Origin: Umbribacter vaginalis | GTDB lineage: Bacteria; Actinomycetota; Coriobacteriia; Coriobacteriales; Eggerthellaceae | Direction: 5' to 3' | Assembly: GCA_001552935.1 (NCBI GenBank) | Contig: KQ959688.1 | Coordinates: 69,989 to 133,988, forward strand | DNA length: 64,000 nucleotides | Part shown: piece by piece, positions 17,300 to 26,716 of the stretch | Numbering within the stretch: the stretch's first letter is position 1 | Layout of the letters: each line of letters begins with the position of its first letter | Notes under the pieces: generated by a model | What the model was told of the DNA's origin: nothing | Databases searched by the model: none | What the model saw: only the letters and a program-made list of their open reading frames with translations | Made by a program: the position numbers and the translations under genes

Positions 17300-20128
17300 A
17301 TGATAGAACTTGTTCAACTTCGTTTAACACCTGCTCAATGTGGGTATGTTCCACATCAGAATACATCGTGCTGCGATGCATCCACAACAGCTTGCAGCAG
17401 TGCATCCAAGGAACAGCGCTGCGATGCGTCTAAAACTTCTTACGACTGTTCGCGTGGATTATCGCAAAGCCATACTCACGAGAGATCAGGCTCTGTAGGA
17501 TATTCTACAGCCTCAACGGGGAGTGTGTCTCCTTTTAAGCCTGTTGAGTTTCCTAAGCTTACAAGCGCTGTTGCGCGTGCATTAAACATTTCTGAATCGT
17601 TGCTGAATCATGTTCGTATAACACGATGCAGCATTGATGCGCGTAAGAAATCAACACCTCAATTTGTGTTTTCGTGCGTGCTTGCACTTCCTGCCGATAT
17701 TGAAGAAAAATTGCTTTCTCAAAAGCGGTTTCATCACAATGTTACGGTGCGTGAGTATAATCCTGTTCTGCCGCTGTGCATTCATGAGCGTTATTCGATG
17801 CATGCAGGCTTGCTTTATGCCACATCTGAACAGTACAAACAGTCAGCACATCAACACACCTACCACGCTGACCAGAATGAACAGCTACTAACTCATCACG
17901 AACAGCCGCCAACCCAGCACGAACAACTTTCAAACCAGCTTGAACAGCCGCCAACCCAGCTTGAACAGCCTTCCAACCAGCATTCTGATAAACATATTCG
18001 GATCGCCGACCGCAAACGCATTGTGGTGGTAGGCCTTGGACCTGCTGGTTTGTTTGCTGCACTCTACCTTGCGCAGGCAGGCTTGCAGCCTTTGGTGCTT
18101 GAGCGCGGTGCTGGTATCGACGAGCGCGTGCGTATTGTACAAGCGTTTCGCAACGGCGCTGTTTTAAATGAGCTTACTAATATTCAGTTTGGTGCTGGTG
18201 GTGCTGGTACGTTCTCCGATGGAAAGCTATCTACAGGCACGAAAAGCCCGTTCATCAAGCATGTATTGCGATGGCTTGTGAACGCTGGTGCACCCGAGGA
18301 AATTTTGTGGCGCGCAAAGCCGCATATTGGCACCGATTTGTTGGTGCACGTAGTCAAAAACCTTACGCGCATGCTTGAAAATTGGGGAGCTGACGTGCGT
18401 TTTAATACGCAGCTTGTAGAGTGGAGTTTAAGCGATAACCGCATCGATACTGCTACGTTTATGGACGTTCACACCAAGCAGCTTACGACATGCAAAACTG
18501 AAGCATGTATTTTTGCGCCGGGCAATTCGGCACGTGATACCTTTGAAATGGCGTTTCGTTCGGGCATCTCGATGCAAGCAAAGCCGCTTGCAGTGGGTGT
18601 GCGCATCGAGCATCCTCAGCAGCTTATCAATAATGCCCAGTTTACGACCGCACATTCACATGATTTTGGTGCAGCTGATTATAAATTGGCGTGTGCGTGT
18701 TCGCAGGGTCGCAACGTGTATACCTTTTGTATGTGTCCTGGTGGAGAAGTGGTATGTGCGTCAAGCGAAGCGAATCATCTGGCGGTGAACGGCATGAGTG
18801 AATTTGCACGTGATACTCCATTTGCAAATAGCGCATTGCTGGTGAATGTTCGTCCACGTGATTTTGCTGATGGTCTAGCCAATTCTGATGAGTGTGTTCA
18901 TCCACTTGCAGGTGTGGCGTTTCAGCGCGCCCTTGAGAAAAAAGCCTTTGATTGTGCACTTCAAGCGGGCGGCACGCCGTATCAAGCGCCTGCGCAAACC
19001 GTGGGCGATTTTCTTGATAATTGCGTCAAGCACACGCATTTAACCACGTCATACGCACGCGGTGTGGTGGCGTGCAATATGCGAGACGTGCTCCCCACTT
19101 TTGTGAGTGACGCGTTGGAGGAAGGTCTGACGCGCCTTGCACAGCGGTTTTCACCTTTTGCGGATCGTGATGCTGTGCTCATTGCGCCAGAAACGCGGTC
19201 ATCGAGCCCTATTCATATTGACCGTAGTACTTTTTATCAGGCATATTATAAGCATTCGAGCGTTTCAACAGGTATTTATCCTTGTGGGGAAGGCGCGGGT
19301 TATGCAGGTGGCATTATGAGCGCTGCAGTGGACGGCTTGCGCGTAGCTCAGCAGCTTGCTGATACGTATTACCACATCGCGCCTGCAATCGATCCTCAGA
19401 CATCATCTGTTACACCTGCAATCAATCCTCAAGCGTCATTCGCTGCGCCTGCAGTTAATACTCCAGCATCACCAGATGCGCCGCATTCCACGGCACATCA
19501 CGAAAGCGATGCACTTCAACACTGTTCCACCTGGGTACAGGGCATAGATGTCCTGCGTGCAGGTAAGCCAGCTATTTTCCCTACCGATACCGTTTGTGGC
19601 CTGGGCGTTTCTGTATTGCACGCCTCTTCACCTTCTATTTTATATACGTTAAAACACCGTCCTGCTACTAAACCTATCGCGTGGCTGGTGGGTTCATATA
19701 CCGATGTATATCGTTACGGAACATGTTTACCTCCGTGGATTGACGCCGTTATTAAGACGTTTTGGCCTGGGGCGCTTACGCTTATCGTGAAAGCATCTCC
19801 GCAGGTGCCGCGTGCGTACGTGTCGCCACAGGGAAGCATAGCGCTTCGTATGCCTGCTTCATTTGACGTGCTTGATCTTATCCATGAACTGGGAAGTCCG
19901 TTGTGCACAACCTCGGCAAATATGTCGAGTGAACATGATGTTGCCAGCTTGGCTGACATCGATGAGCATTTACGACATAATGTGTCTGCTATAATGGGGA
20001 CATCTGCACTGCACGGATCAGGGCTTGCATCAAGTGTCATTGATTGTACACAGTCGCAGTTACGTTGTTTGCGTGAAGGCAGTATTTCGCTGGCAGATAT
20101 TCAGCGGATTATCGATGCCGAGCAGTGA
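17300..20128 (+). CDS. FAD-dependent oxidoreductase fused to a TsaC/Sua5 threonylcarbamoyl-AMP synthase domain
   Basis: A 942-residue two-domain protein. Residues ~1-690 are a COG2509-type flavoprotein: an N-terminal domain, then the FAD fold VVVGLGPAGLFAALYLAQAG (~240-260), GGAGTFSDGKL, GNSARDTF, and CGEGAGYAGGIMSAAVDG at the end. Residues ~745-942 are a YrdC/Sua5 domain with AIFPTDTVCGLG, LKHRPATKPIAWLV, FWPGALTLIV and TTSANMS. That domain makes the threonylcarbamoyl-adenylate used for t6A37 of tRNA. Two tandem-repeat blocks lie in it, in the N-terminal part (~194-228) and the linker (~695-727). Start ATG 17300 has AAGGAA eight bases upstream; the open frame back to 17222 overlaps the preceding gene and lacks such a site. 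There is no internal stop or ribosome site to split it. Confidence 0.92.
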   Translation: MIELVQLRLTPAQCGYVPHQNTSCCDASTTACSSASKEQRCDASKTSYDCSRGLSQSHTHERSGSVGYSTASTGSVSPFKPVEFPKLTSAVARALNISESLLNHVRITRCSIDARKKSTPQFVFSCVLALPADIEEKLLSQKRFHHNVTVREYNPVLPLCIHERYSMHAGLLYATSEQYKQSAHQHTYHADQNEQLLTHHEQPPTQHEQLSNQLEQPPTQLEQPSNQHSDKHIRIADRKRIVVVGLGPAGLFAALYLAQAGLQPLVLERGAGIDERVRIVQAFRNGAVLNELTNIQFGAGGAGTFSDGKLSTGTKSPFIKHVLRWLVNAGAPEEILWRAKPHIGTDLLVHVVKNLTRMLENWGADVRFNTQLVEWSLSDNRIDTATFMDVHTKQLTTCKTEACIFAPGNSARDTFEMAFRSGISMQAKPLAVGVRIEHPQQLINNAQFTTAHSHDFGAADYKLACACSQGRNVYTFCMCPGGEVVCASSEANHLAVNGMSEFARDTPFANSALLVNVRPRDFADGLANSDECVHPLAGVAFQRALEKKAFDCALQAGGTPYQAPAQTVGDFLDNCVKHTHLTTSYARGVVACNMRDVLPTFVSDALEEGLTRLAQRFSPFADRDAVLIAPETRSSSPIHIDRSTFYQAYYKHSSVSTGIYPCGEGAGYAGGIMSAAVDGLRVAQQLADTYYHIAPAIDPQTSSVTPAINPQASFAAPAVNTPASPDAPHSTAHHESDALQHCSTWVQGIDVLRAGKPAIFPTDTVCGLGVSVLHASSPSILYTLKHRPATKPIAWLVGSYTDVYRYGTCLPPWIDAVIKTFWPGALTLIVKASPQVPRAYVSPQGSIALRMPASFDVLDLIHELGSPLCTTSANMSSEHDVASLADIDEHLRHNVSAIMGTSALHGSGLASSVIDCTQSQLRCLREGSISLADIQRIIDAEQ
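17879..17983 (+). repeat. Five in-frame 21-bp tandem repeats in the FAD-TsaC gene
   Basis: Unit starts are at 17879, 17900, 17921, 17942 and 17963, exactly 21 bases apart, each beginning GAACA. They encode heptads EQLLTHH, EQPPTQH, EQLSNQL, EQPPTQL and EQPSNQH just before the FAD-binding fold. Confidence 0.93.
19382..19480 (+). repeat. Three in-frame 33-bp tandem repeats in the interdomain linker
   Basis: Units at 19382-19414, 19415-19447 and 19448-19480, each beginning CCTGCA. They encode 11-residue Pro/Ala/Ser-rich segments of the form PAI(D/N)PQ-x-S. They make up the core of the linker joining the flavoprotein to the TsaC domain. Confidence 0.9.
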
Positions 20129-20139
20129 TGTGCACCCGG

Positions 20140-20384
20140 TAACGTTACGTGAAGTGAACGGTGAGAATGCAATTTTATGTAGCGCGAACAGCGATGATGC
20201 AATTTCGCGTAGCGTGAACGGTGAGATTGTAATTACACGGAGAACTACCTGCGCCAATGCAACACTACGTTGCATCCAGCTGCGCCAGTGTAACGCCACG
20301 TTGCATTACCGGCGACAATGCAACATTACTTGGCACCAGATGACACAATGCAACACCACCTGCCACCAGGTATTACACTACAAC
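20140..20384 (+). repeat. Degenerate repeats in the spacer before the hydrolase gene
   Basis: The 267-base gap 20129-20395 holds many imperfect copies of short motifs: GAACGGTGAGA and GTAGCG(C/T)GAAC in the first half, and AATGCAAC followed by CGTTGCA-like sequence in the second half. GCAATGCAAC-type words recur at about 40-45 base intervals. No gene or clear promoter is seen. Confidence 0.6.
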
Positions 20385-20395
20385 AAGGAGTGCGC

Positions 20396-21772
20396 ATGAA
20401 ATCGTTATCGTTTACTATTCCATCTGCGCGGTTACCTTATCAGCTGCATTGTTTGTTGTGGGTGCCTGATGATCAGGATATTCCACTGACTCTTGCGCGT
20501 GTTCCACAGTCGTATGATGAAGAACACGAGGACGCTACCAGCGTAAACACGTCAGCGCCTGCAAGCGCCAATTATGTTCCCGCATCCAAATCCGCCATGC
20601 CCGCTCAATCCGCCGTGCCCGTACCACCTGCACTCCCTCGCGTTCGTGGCACGATACAGCTCATGCACGGCATGTGCGAGCACCTTGGACGATATTCCCA
20701 TGTAGCGCGCCAATTAACCGCGCAGGGCTATGTTGTTTTTGGCATGGATATGCCTGGTCATGGTAAAAGCGTTCCCGATAATACGGAGCTTGGACATATT
20801 CCGCTTAAAGAAGATGTTGATGGTCTTCTGGCCGATGAACATACACTCTTTACGCTTGTGAACAGCTGTTATGCATCGTCTACGCCGCATTTTTTGCTGG
20901 GGCATTCGCTAGGTAGTTTTCTGGCACGAGCATTTCTCGCGCGCTTTAAGCCTGATGTGAGTGCCGTTGCCCTTACAGGAGCAGGCCAAGTAAGTCCTGT
21001 TCTGCGCATTGTAGGAAGTGCACTTACACGTTTGCTGATAGCGCTGCACAACGAACACTATTGTTCGCGTTTCATAGATGCACTCGGAGCAGGAGCTTAT
21101 GCGAAAGCGTTTCAACCCGCGCGCACGCCTTTCGACTGGTTATCGCGAAATCCGCAGGTTGTCGATGCCTATCTGCACGATCCGTTATGTGGAGCGCCTT
21201 TTAGCGTTTCATCCTATTTGGTAACAAGTCATGTGTTGCGCGCGATTGCTACTGAAACGCCGCGTATTTTTTCTAAACAGCACGATTGTCAGGCATTACA
21301 GACGTCACAAGCCGCAGAATCACCACAGACCGCAGAATCACCACAGACCGCTGGATCGACACACGCTTTTAGCACGTCACAAACCCCACATCCACACATT
21401 CGGCGTGAAGAAACCTGTACTATTACGTCATTTACGTGCGCGTCCGCACCCTCATCTGATACCTTTGCTCACGTTGCAATTTTGTTTTGCTCAGGTATCG
21501 ACGATGTGGTTGGTAATCGTGGAAAAGGGGTTATGCAAGCTGCGAAGTCGCTGGTCAAAGCAGGATTTTCACGCGTGACGGTTCGCTTATACGATAACGC
21601 GCGCCATGAAGTGCTCAACGAAGATTGCGCGCCCGACGTTGTTAGCGCCATCGTTGCATGGTTTGACGACGCTGCACTCCACGTTCCCGCAGGTCAACCG
21701 CCTGCGCAACCAAGCAGCACGCACGAAACAATTGCGGCCCCACCATCCGTTCCCCCACGTCAGAAGGCATAA
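20396..21772 (+). CDS. Alpha/beta hydrolase, monoacylglycerol-lipase-like
   Basis: A serine hydrolase of 458 residues. It opens as a normal lipase fold: LMHGMCEHLGRYSHVA (oxyanion loop), GMDMPGHGKSV, and the nucleophile elbow LLGHSLGSFLARAFLA. The acid is in LFCSGIDDVVGN and the catalytic His in YDNARHEVLNE. Blocks of low-complexity sequence are added after residue ~45 and at ~300-355; the second includes two perfect 18-bp repeats. No signal peptide is seen. The start has AAGGAG five bases upstream. Its stop is one base from the glpK start, so the pair likely turns acylglycerols into glycerol and then glycerol 3-phosphate. Other ester substrates are possible. Confidence 0.85.
   Translation: MKSLSFTIPSARLPYQLHCLLWVPDDQDIPLTLARVPQSYDEEHEDATSVNTSAPASANYVPASKSAMPAQSAVPVPPALPRVRGTIQLMHGMCEHLGRYSHVARQLTAQGYVVFGMDMPGHGKSVPDNTELGHIPLKEDVDGLLADEHTLFTLVNSCYASSTPHFLLGHSLGSFLARAFLARFKPDVSAVALTGAGQVSPVLRIVGSALTRLLIALHNEHYCSRFIDALGAGAYAKAFQPARTPFDWLSRNPQVVDAYLHDPLCGAPFSVSSYLVTSHVLRAIATETPRIFSKQHDCQALQTSQAAESPQTAESPQTAGSTHAFSTSQTPHPHIRREETCTITSFTCASAPSSDTFAHVAILFCSGIDDVVGNRGKGVMQAAKSLVKAGFSRVTVRLYDNARHEVLNEDCAPDVVSAIVAWFDDAALHVPAGQPPAQPSSTHETIAAPPSVPPRQKA
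21314..21349 (+). repeat. Two perfect 18-bp repeats inside the hydrolase gene
   Basis: GCAGAATCACCACAGACC occurs at 21314-21331 and again at 21332-21349 without change, encoding AESPQT twice (residues ~307-318) inside the added low-complexity segment. Confidence 0.93.
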
Positions 21773-21773
21773 C

Positions 21774-23270
21774 ATGGACAAGTACATCATCGCGTTAGAC
21801 GAAGGCACCACATCGGCACGCGCGTGCCTGGTGAACGCGCAAGGGCACATATGCGGCTTCGAGCGTAAAGCTATTCGCCAAATTTATCCGCAACCAGGTT
21901 GGGTTGAACAGGACGCGTATGAAGTATGGAATGCGCAGATAACAGCACTGAATGCTTTGTGTGCACGATTTCAGTTATCCGTGAAACAAATTGCAGGTAT
22001 TGCGCTTACTAATCAGCGAGAAACAACAGTCGTGTGGGATAAGCGCACGGGGAAGCCCTTATGCAACGCCATCGTATGGCAATGTAGACGTTCATCAGCT
22101 ATTATTGACGCGGTGTGTGGCGATCCTCTTGTAGCGCACAACGTGCAAATGTGCACAGGGCTTATTCCCGATGCATATTTTTCAGCAGGAAAAATTCGCT
22201 GGATTCTCGATTCAATACCTCAGGCACGTACCCTTGCTGAACAGGGTCATTTGGCGTTTGGCACTATCGATTCGTGGATTTTATGGAACCTTACAAAAGG
22301 AGCGTGTCACGTTACCGACCCTACGAATGCGTGCCGCACCATGCTTTATAACATAACCGAACAGTGTTGGGATAGCGCCATGCTGCAACTGTTCGACATT
22401 CCTCATTCCTTGCTGCCTGATGTTGTACCGTCATCAGGAGAAATTTGTACTATTACCTGCGATTGCGCTGCTTTAGGTGCGCGCGTATGCGCCTGTGTAG
22501 GCGATCAACAAGCAGCTCTTTTTGGGCAGTGTTGCTTTGAAAAACAGCAGGCGAAAACTACTTACGGCACGGGATGTTTTCTTCTTATGCATACGGGAAA
22601 CAAGCCGTATTTCTCCAGTTCAGGCTTGCTTACAACCCTTGCAGCGCTGCCTGCTGGCACACGTGAGGCGCAGTATGTACTGGAAGGCAGTGCGTTTATG
22701 GGTGGCGCGCTTATTACGTGGCTTCATGATGCGCTTGGCATTGTGAAGGATGCGCGAGATGCCAATGCTATTGCGCGTGCGTGCCCAAGCACCGAGGGTG
22801 TTGTCGTTGTACCTGCGTTTACTGGTTTGGGAGCGCCGTATTGGGATGCCCAAGCGCGTGGCGCGATTGTAGGTATCACGCGGGGAACGCGTGCGGCTCA
22901 TATTGTACGCGCCACACTTGATTCTATTGCATATCAAGTGTACGACCTGATAGATGCTATGCAAATCGATTGCGGTATGAGCATTAAAGGTATGAACGTT
23001 GATGGCGGCGTGTGTGCAAGCGATGTGTTGATGCAGTTTCAAAGCGATGTACTAGGAAAACCGTTGCGCCGTTCCCATAATTTGGAAAGTAGCGTATTGG
23101 GGGCAGCGTATTTAGCAGGCCTTTCAACAGGATTTTTCGACTCGCTTGACACGTTGCGCTCGTTTCATGAAACTGATACGTTTTTTATGCCGAATGCGTC
23201 GCGCGAATATGCGCAGGGGCTCATCGCGCAGTGGCATCATGCTGTTGCCTGCGTGCGCCACCACCATTAA
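21774..23270 (+). CDS. glpK: Glycerol kinase
   Basis: Phosphorylates glycerol to glycerol 3-phosphate. The 498-residue protein has the FGGY-kinase start YIIALDEGTTSARACL, the glycerol contacts in NQRETTVVWDKRTG and CNAIVWQCRR, TYGTGCFLLMHTG in the middle, and VPAFTGLGAPYWD and NVDGGVCASDVLMQFQSD in the C-terminal lobe. Start ATG 21774 has AAGGCA upstream and lies one base after the lipase stop. Longer in-frame starts fall inside the lipase gene and are rejected. No glpF is in view. Confidence 0.96.
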   Translation: MDKYIIALDEGTTSARACLVNAQGHICGFERKAIRQIYPQPGWVEQDAYEVWNAQITALNALCARFQLSVKQIAGIALTNQRETTVVWDKRTGKPLCNAIVWQCRRSSAIIDAVCGDPLVAHNVQMCTGLIPDAYFSAGKIRWILDSIPQARTLAEQGHLAFGTIDSWILWNLTKGACHVTDPTNACRTMLYNITEQCWDSAMLQLFDIPHSLLPDVVPSSGEICTITCDCAALGARVCACVGDQQAALFGQCCFEKQQAKTTYGTGCFLLMHTGNKPYFSSSGLLTTLAALPAGTREAQYVLEGSAFMGGALITWLHDALGIVKDARDANAIARACPSTEGVVVVPAFTGLGAPYWDAQARGAIVGITRGTRAAHIVRATLDSIAYQVYDLIDAMQIDCGMSIKGMNVDGGVCASDVLMQFQSDVLGKPLRRSHNLESSVLGAAYLAGLSTGFFDSLDTLRSFHETDTFFMPNASREYAQGLIAQWHHAVACVRHHH

Positions 23271-23352
23271 CATACGTGTGGTACTATGACGACAGCTTTA
23301 CACGGTATGTATGTTACTAAACGTTCCATAATTTCATAACGAAAGGGATATT

Positions 23353-23832
23353 ATGCTTATTTCGCTTGCAAGTGATCATGCAGGGTTTGATATGAAACAG
23401 CAGATCAAAGAATATTTAACACAGCAAGGACATACGGTTATCGATCGCGGACCGTCAAGTGATGCGCGCGTTGATTATCCCGATTTTGCACAGGTGGTTG
23501 CGCACGATGTGGCGCATAATCAGGCGCAACGTGGAATACTCGTGTGTGGAACTGGTATTGGTATGGCCATATGCGCCAATAAGGTGCCTGGCATTCGCGC
23601 CGCCAATGTTATCAATCCGCAATTTGCGGTGTTGTGCCGCGAACACAACGACGCTAATATCATTACACTTTCAGGGCGTTTTGTAGATGTCGATACCAAC
23701 CGCCAGATTGTTGATGCGTTTTTGAACACCGAATTTGCTGGTGGGCGTCATAGTGCTCGTGTGGAAAAAATGATGGCACTCGATGCACATGCGGACGCTT
23801 CTCCTGCTCACGACACGCAGCAAGGACAGTAG
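23353..23832 (+). CDS. rpiB: Ribose 5-phosphate isomerase B
   Basis: RpiB interconverts ribose 5-phosphate and ribulose 5-phosphate. The 159-residue protein has SDHAGFDMKQQIKEYL at the start, DYPDFAQ, and the active-site stretch GILVCGTGIGMAICANKVPGIRAA with the catalytic Cys. EHNDANIITLSGR and GGRHSARVEKM follow. The last ~15 residues are a variable tail. A GAAAGGG ribosome site precedes ATG 23353. Confidence 0.96.
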   Translation: MLISLASDHAGFDMKQQIKEYLTQQGHTVIDRGPSSDARVDYPDFAQVVAHDVAHNQAQRGILVCGTGIGMAICANKVPGIRAANVINPQFAVLCREHNDANIITLSGRFVDVDTNRQIVDAFLNTEFAGGRHSARVEKMMALDAHADASPAHDTQQGQ

Positions 23833-24008
23833 CCCGCTTCGCCCTGTTTGCTGCCGTACGCAGTGAAATTTATACCAGTAACAGAAAAAATACTCCTCTC
23901 ACGCGCTTTTCGGTTCGTACTTTCTTAAAGTAGAACTACACAAAGGCAAGCACGTACCCTGCGCCCGTGCGCATAAGACGCTGTTTGTATGCGAGGTTAG
24001 GAGACCAC

Positions 24009-25262
24009 ATGACTTTGAACTATGTTGCAGCTGAAGACCCAGAAGTAGCGGCTGCACTAAAGGCAGAACTTAATCGTCAGCGCGGAACAATCGAGCTGAT
24101 TGCTTCTGAAAACATTGTTTCACCAGCTGTAATGCAAGCAATGGGCTCAGTGTTAACCAATAAGTATGCAGAGGGGTATCCTGGCAAGCGCTATTATGGC
24201 GGATGTGAAAAAGTAGACATCGTTGAAACGCTCGCAATTGAACGCGCTTGTCAACTATTTGGTTGCAAGTTTGCAAACGTGCAACCTCACTCGGGTGCGC
24301 AGGCTAATTATGCAGCGTATATGGCGGTTGTAAAGCCGGGCGATACCGTTTTGGGTATGAGTCTTGATAACGGTGGTCATCTCACACACGGATCAAAAGC
24401 TAATTTCTCAGGCAAATTATATAATGTAATTCCGTACGGCTTAAACGAAGAAGAACGTATCGACTACGATGAAATTGAGCGTTTGACCACCGAGCACAAT
24501 CCTAAACTTATCGTGGCAGGCGCGTCGGCATATCCGCGTATTATCGATTTTGAACGTCTTGGCGAAATTGCGCATGCTCATGGTGCGTATTTGATGGTAG
24601 ATATGGCTCATATTGCTGGTCTTGTGGCAGTTGGTTTGCATCCAAGCCCTGTTCCTTATGCCGATATTGTTACTACGACAACGCATAAAACGCTGCGTGG
24701 GCCTCGTGGCGGCATGATTCTCACAAACAGCGAAGAACTGGCGAAAAAGATTAACTCAGCAGTGTTCCCCGGAACGCAAGGCGGCCCTTTGATGCACGTC
24801 ATTGCAGCAAAAGCCGTTGCGCTGGGCGAATGCTTGCAACCCAGCTTCAAAGAGTACGGCCAGCGTATTATCGCGAACTGCGCTGCTATGGGTCGTGCTA
24901 TGAGCGAGGGCGGCTTGCGCTTAGTAACAGGTGGTACCGACAACCATTTGTGTCTTGTTGACGTTACACCTGCTCATGTAACTGGTAAAGATGCTGAAAA
25001 GCTGCTTGAGTCGGTTGGCTTAACCGTCAACAAGAACACAATTCCTCACGAACAGCTGTCTCCCTTTGTGACCAGCGGTATTCGTGTTGGAACGGCAGCT
25101 GGCACCACGCGCGGCTTTAACGAGGATGAGTTCTACACCATCGGTTCGTGCATCGCAAAAACCTTATTTGCTGCCAATGATCAGGCAGAACTCGATCGCG
25201 TTCGCCAGCAAACGCAGGCTCTTATTCAAGCTCATCCGCTGTATCCCGAGTTTGATTATTAA
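24009..25262 (+). CDS. glyA: Serine hydroxymethyltransferase
   Basis: A PLP enzyme that interconverts serine and glycine and charges tetrahydrofolate with a one-carbon unit. The 417-residue protein has [31 protein letters not shown], and the Schiff-base Lys in [32 protein letters not shown] and [14 protein letters not shown] follow. I start at ATG 24009 because AGGAG is six bases upstream; the ATG at 23967 lacks a site. The upstream spacer (23833-24008) shows no clear riboswitch. Confidence 0.97.
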   Translation: MTLNYVAAEDPEVAAALKAELNRQRGTIELIASENIVSPAVMQAMGSVLTNKYAEGYPGKRYYGGCEKVDIVETLAIERACQLFGCKFANVQPHSGAQANYAAYMAVVKPGDTVLGMSLDNGGHLTHGSKANFSGKLYNVIPYGLNEEERIDYDEIERLTTEHNPKLIVAGASAYPRIIDFERLGEIAHAHGAYLMVDMAHIAGLVAVGLHPSPVPYADIVTTTTHKTLRGPRGGMILTNSEELAKKINSAVFPGTQGGPLMHVIAAKAVALGECLQPSFKEYGQRIIANCAAMGRAMSEGGLRLVTGGTDNHLCLVDVTPAHVTGKDAEKLLESVGLTVNKNTIPHEQLSPFVTSGIRVGTAAGTTRGFNEDEFYTIGSCIAKTLFAANDQAELDRVRQQTQALIQAHPLYPEFDY

Positions 25263-25326
25263 GCGTTTCGGTGCGTATGTGCGCGATGAAATGCGCTTAA
25301 ATACGCTATACTACATATGGCCATAT

Positions 25327-25356
25327 ACGGTCGGCATCATACGTGATGCTGGCCGT
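25327..25356 (+). terminator. Strong stem-loop after glyA
   Basis: A 13-bp stem, ACGGTCGGCATCA at 25327-25339 with TGATGCTGGCCGT at 25344-25356 (two G-U pairs), closes a TACG tetraloop 65 bases after glyA. The following sequence (TGTTATG) is only weakly T-rich. The rest of the 300-base gap 25263-25562 shows no gene; the upp promoter must lie there. Confidence 0.6.
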
Positions 25357-25562
25357 TGTTATGTAGAAGCAGAAAACCAAAGACAAACTGGTAAAACGAT
25401 TGCAAATGTGCGTACAATAATGCATACATGCACACAGCTTTCACCCCTTTTAGGCTTGTGCAGTGCGTATGGTACCCATCGTGCTTATCACTCAGTACAA
25501 CATCGGTGGTTTACTCTATAAGCTGGTAATATAAGCTTACATGCAAATGAGAAAGGATTGCT

Positions 25563-26213
25563 ATGACACAGAAGCACACGTTTGGAGAGCGAGTAGTAGT
25601 TGTTGAGCATCCTATGGTGCAACATAAATTATCGCTGCTGCGTGATAAAACAACACCCTCGAAGCAATTTCGCGAATTAGTTCGTGAGCTTGCACTCTTT
25701 GAAGGGTATGAAGCAACGCGCGATCTGCCGCTTACTGATTGCAAGGTTGAAACACCGCTTTGCACCGCGCATTGTAAAACACTACAAGGTAAAAAGCTTG
25801 CTATTGTGCCTATTTTGCGTGCCGGGCTTGGTATGGTTGAGGGTATGCTTGAGCTTATGCCTGCTGCTAAAGTAGGACATTTGGGAATGTATCGCGACGA
25901 AACAACACACGAACCACACGAGTATTATGCAAAAATGCCTGAAGATATTGCATCGCGTGATGTGTTGGTGGTTGATCCTATGCTTGCAACGGGCGGATCT
26001 GCTACGGCAGCGCTTAGCTATCTGCGCAAACAGGGAGTAAAAAACATCAAGCTGGCTGTTATTGTGGCAGCACCTGAAGGCATTCAAGCAGTTCTTGAAC
26101 ACGACCCCGCGGTTACTATTTTTACCTGTGCTATTGACGATGGCATGAACAGTGATTGTTACATTATGCCTGGTCTTGGTGATGCTGGTGACAGAATTTT
26201 TGGTACGAAATAA
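25563..26213 (+). CDS. upp: Uracil phosphoribosyltransferase
   Basis: Salvages uracil to UMP using PRPP. The 216-residue protein carries [18 protein letters not shown] at the start and [15 protein letters not shown]. The PRPP loop is [19 protein letters not shown]. The C-terminal uracil pocket is [20 protein letters not shown]. The start ATG has GAAAGGA upstream. Length is close to the usual ~208. Confidence 0.97.
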   Translation: MTQKHTFGERVVVVEHPMVQHKLSLLRDKTTPSKQFRELVRELALFEGYEATRDLPLTDCKVETPLCTAHCKTLQGKKLAIVPILRAGLGMVEGMLELMPAAKVGHLGMYRDETTHEPHEYYAKMPEDIASRDVLVVDPMLATGGSATAALSYLRKQGVKNIKLAVIVAAPEGIQAVLEHDPAVTIFTCAIDDGMNSDCYIMPGLGDAGDRIFGTK

Positions 26214-26341
26214 GCCTGTCAGCACATTGTGCAGCACATTGTATAGAACGTTGTGTAGCAGCTCTTTATAAACCGTGTTATCCGTTTGCTGTCCTCGATA
26301 ATTGCTTTTAAATTGTCGATGCAAATGTGGGTTGATACAGG

Positions 26342-26347
26342 TATAAT
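26342..26347 (+). promoter_or_regulatory. Possible -10 box of the atp operon
   Basis: A perfect TATAAT lies 44 bases before the small membrane gene that heads the ATP synthase genes. No -35 box at proper spacing is convincing, so this is a weak call. Confidence 0.35.
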
Positions 26348-26391
26348 AAGCGCTGTGTGTGAAATGTTGTGAGTGTTTTACGGAGGGGTGC

Positions 26392-26676
26392 ATGATACTT
26401 GCTTTATGCGCTGGGTTCCTATCAGGCGTGTTAGGATTTGTCCCCCTGTATGGTGCCAACGAATATGCACGTCGTTCCTCGATAACGAATTCAAGCACGT
26501 ATTTAGCGTTGTTTTTCGCTGCTTTTGTATTGTCATTTGCAATTTTAGCTGGCAGTGCTTCGTTGTGCTTGATCTTCGCGCGGCGCAGCGTTGTACTACC
26601 ATTTGTACTTGCAGAATTTTTCGCACTTGTTGTTATTGCGATACTTTATAGTGTACGTAAGCTTTTAAGGCGCTAG
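26392..26676 (+). CDS. Small membrane protein at the head of the atp operon (AtpI-like position)
   Basis: A 94-residue protein made of about three hydrophobic segments: MILALCAGFLSGVLGFVPLYG, then YLALFFAAFVLSFAILAGSASL, then a C-terminal helix of FALVVIAILY ending in a basic tail VRKLLRR. Its size, topology and place 40 bases before atpB fit the AtpI role of helping assemble the c-ring. Sequence alone does not prove this. Start ATG 26392 has GGAGG five bases upstream; the open frame begins earlier but without a ribosome site. Confidence 0.6.
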   Translation: MILALCAGFLSGVLGFVPLYGANEYARRSSITNSSTYLALFFAAFVLSFAILAGSASLCLIFARRSVVLPFVLAEFFALVVIAILYSVRKLLRR

Positions 26677-26716
26677 CTTTACACAGGTAGTGTAAAGCCA
26701 TACAGAAAGGAATGTT

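Noticed and set aside
17879..17983. CRISPR-like array
   Set aside because: The repeats are 21 bp, contiguous, imperfect, without spacers, and translate in frame within a larger gene.
23833..24008. Glycine or tetrahydrofolate riboswitch before glyA
   Set aside because: No conserved aptamer blocks of either class could be recognised.
25263..25562. tRNA gene in the glyA-upp gap
   Set aside because: The stem-loop there is a single 13-bp hairpin; no cloverleaf or T-loop sequence is present.
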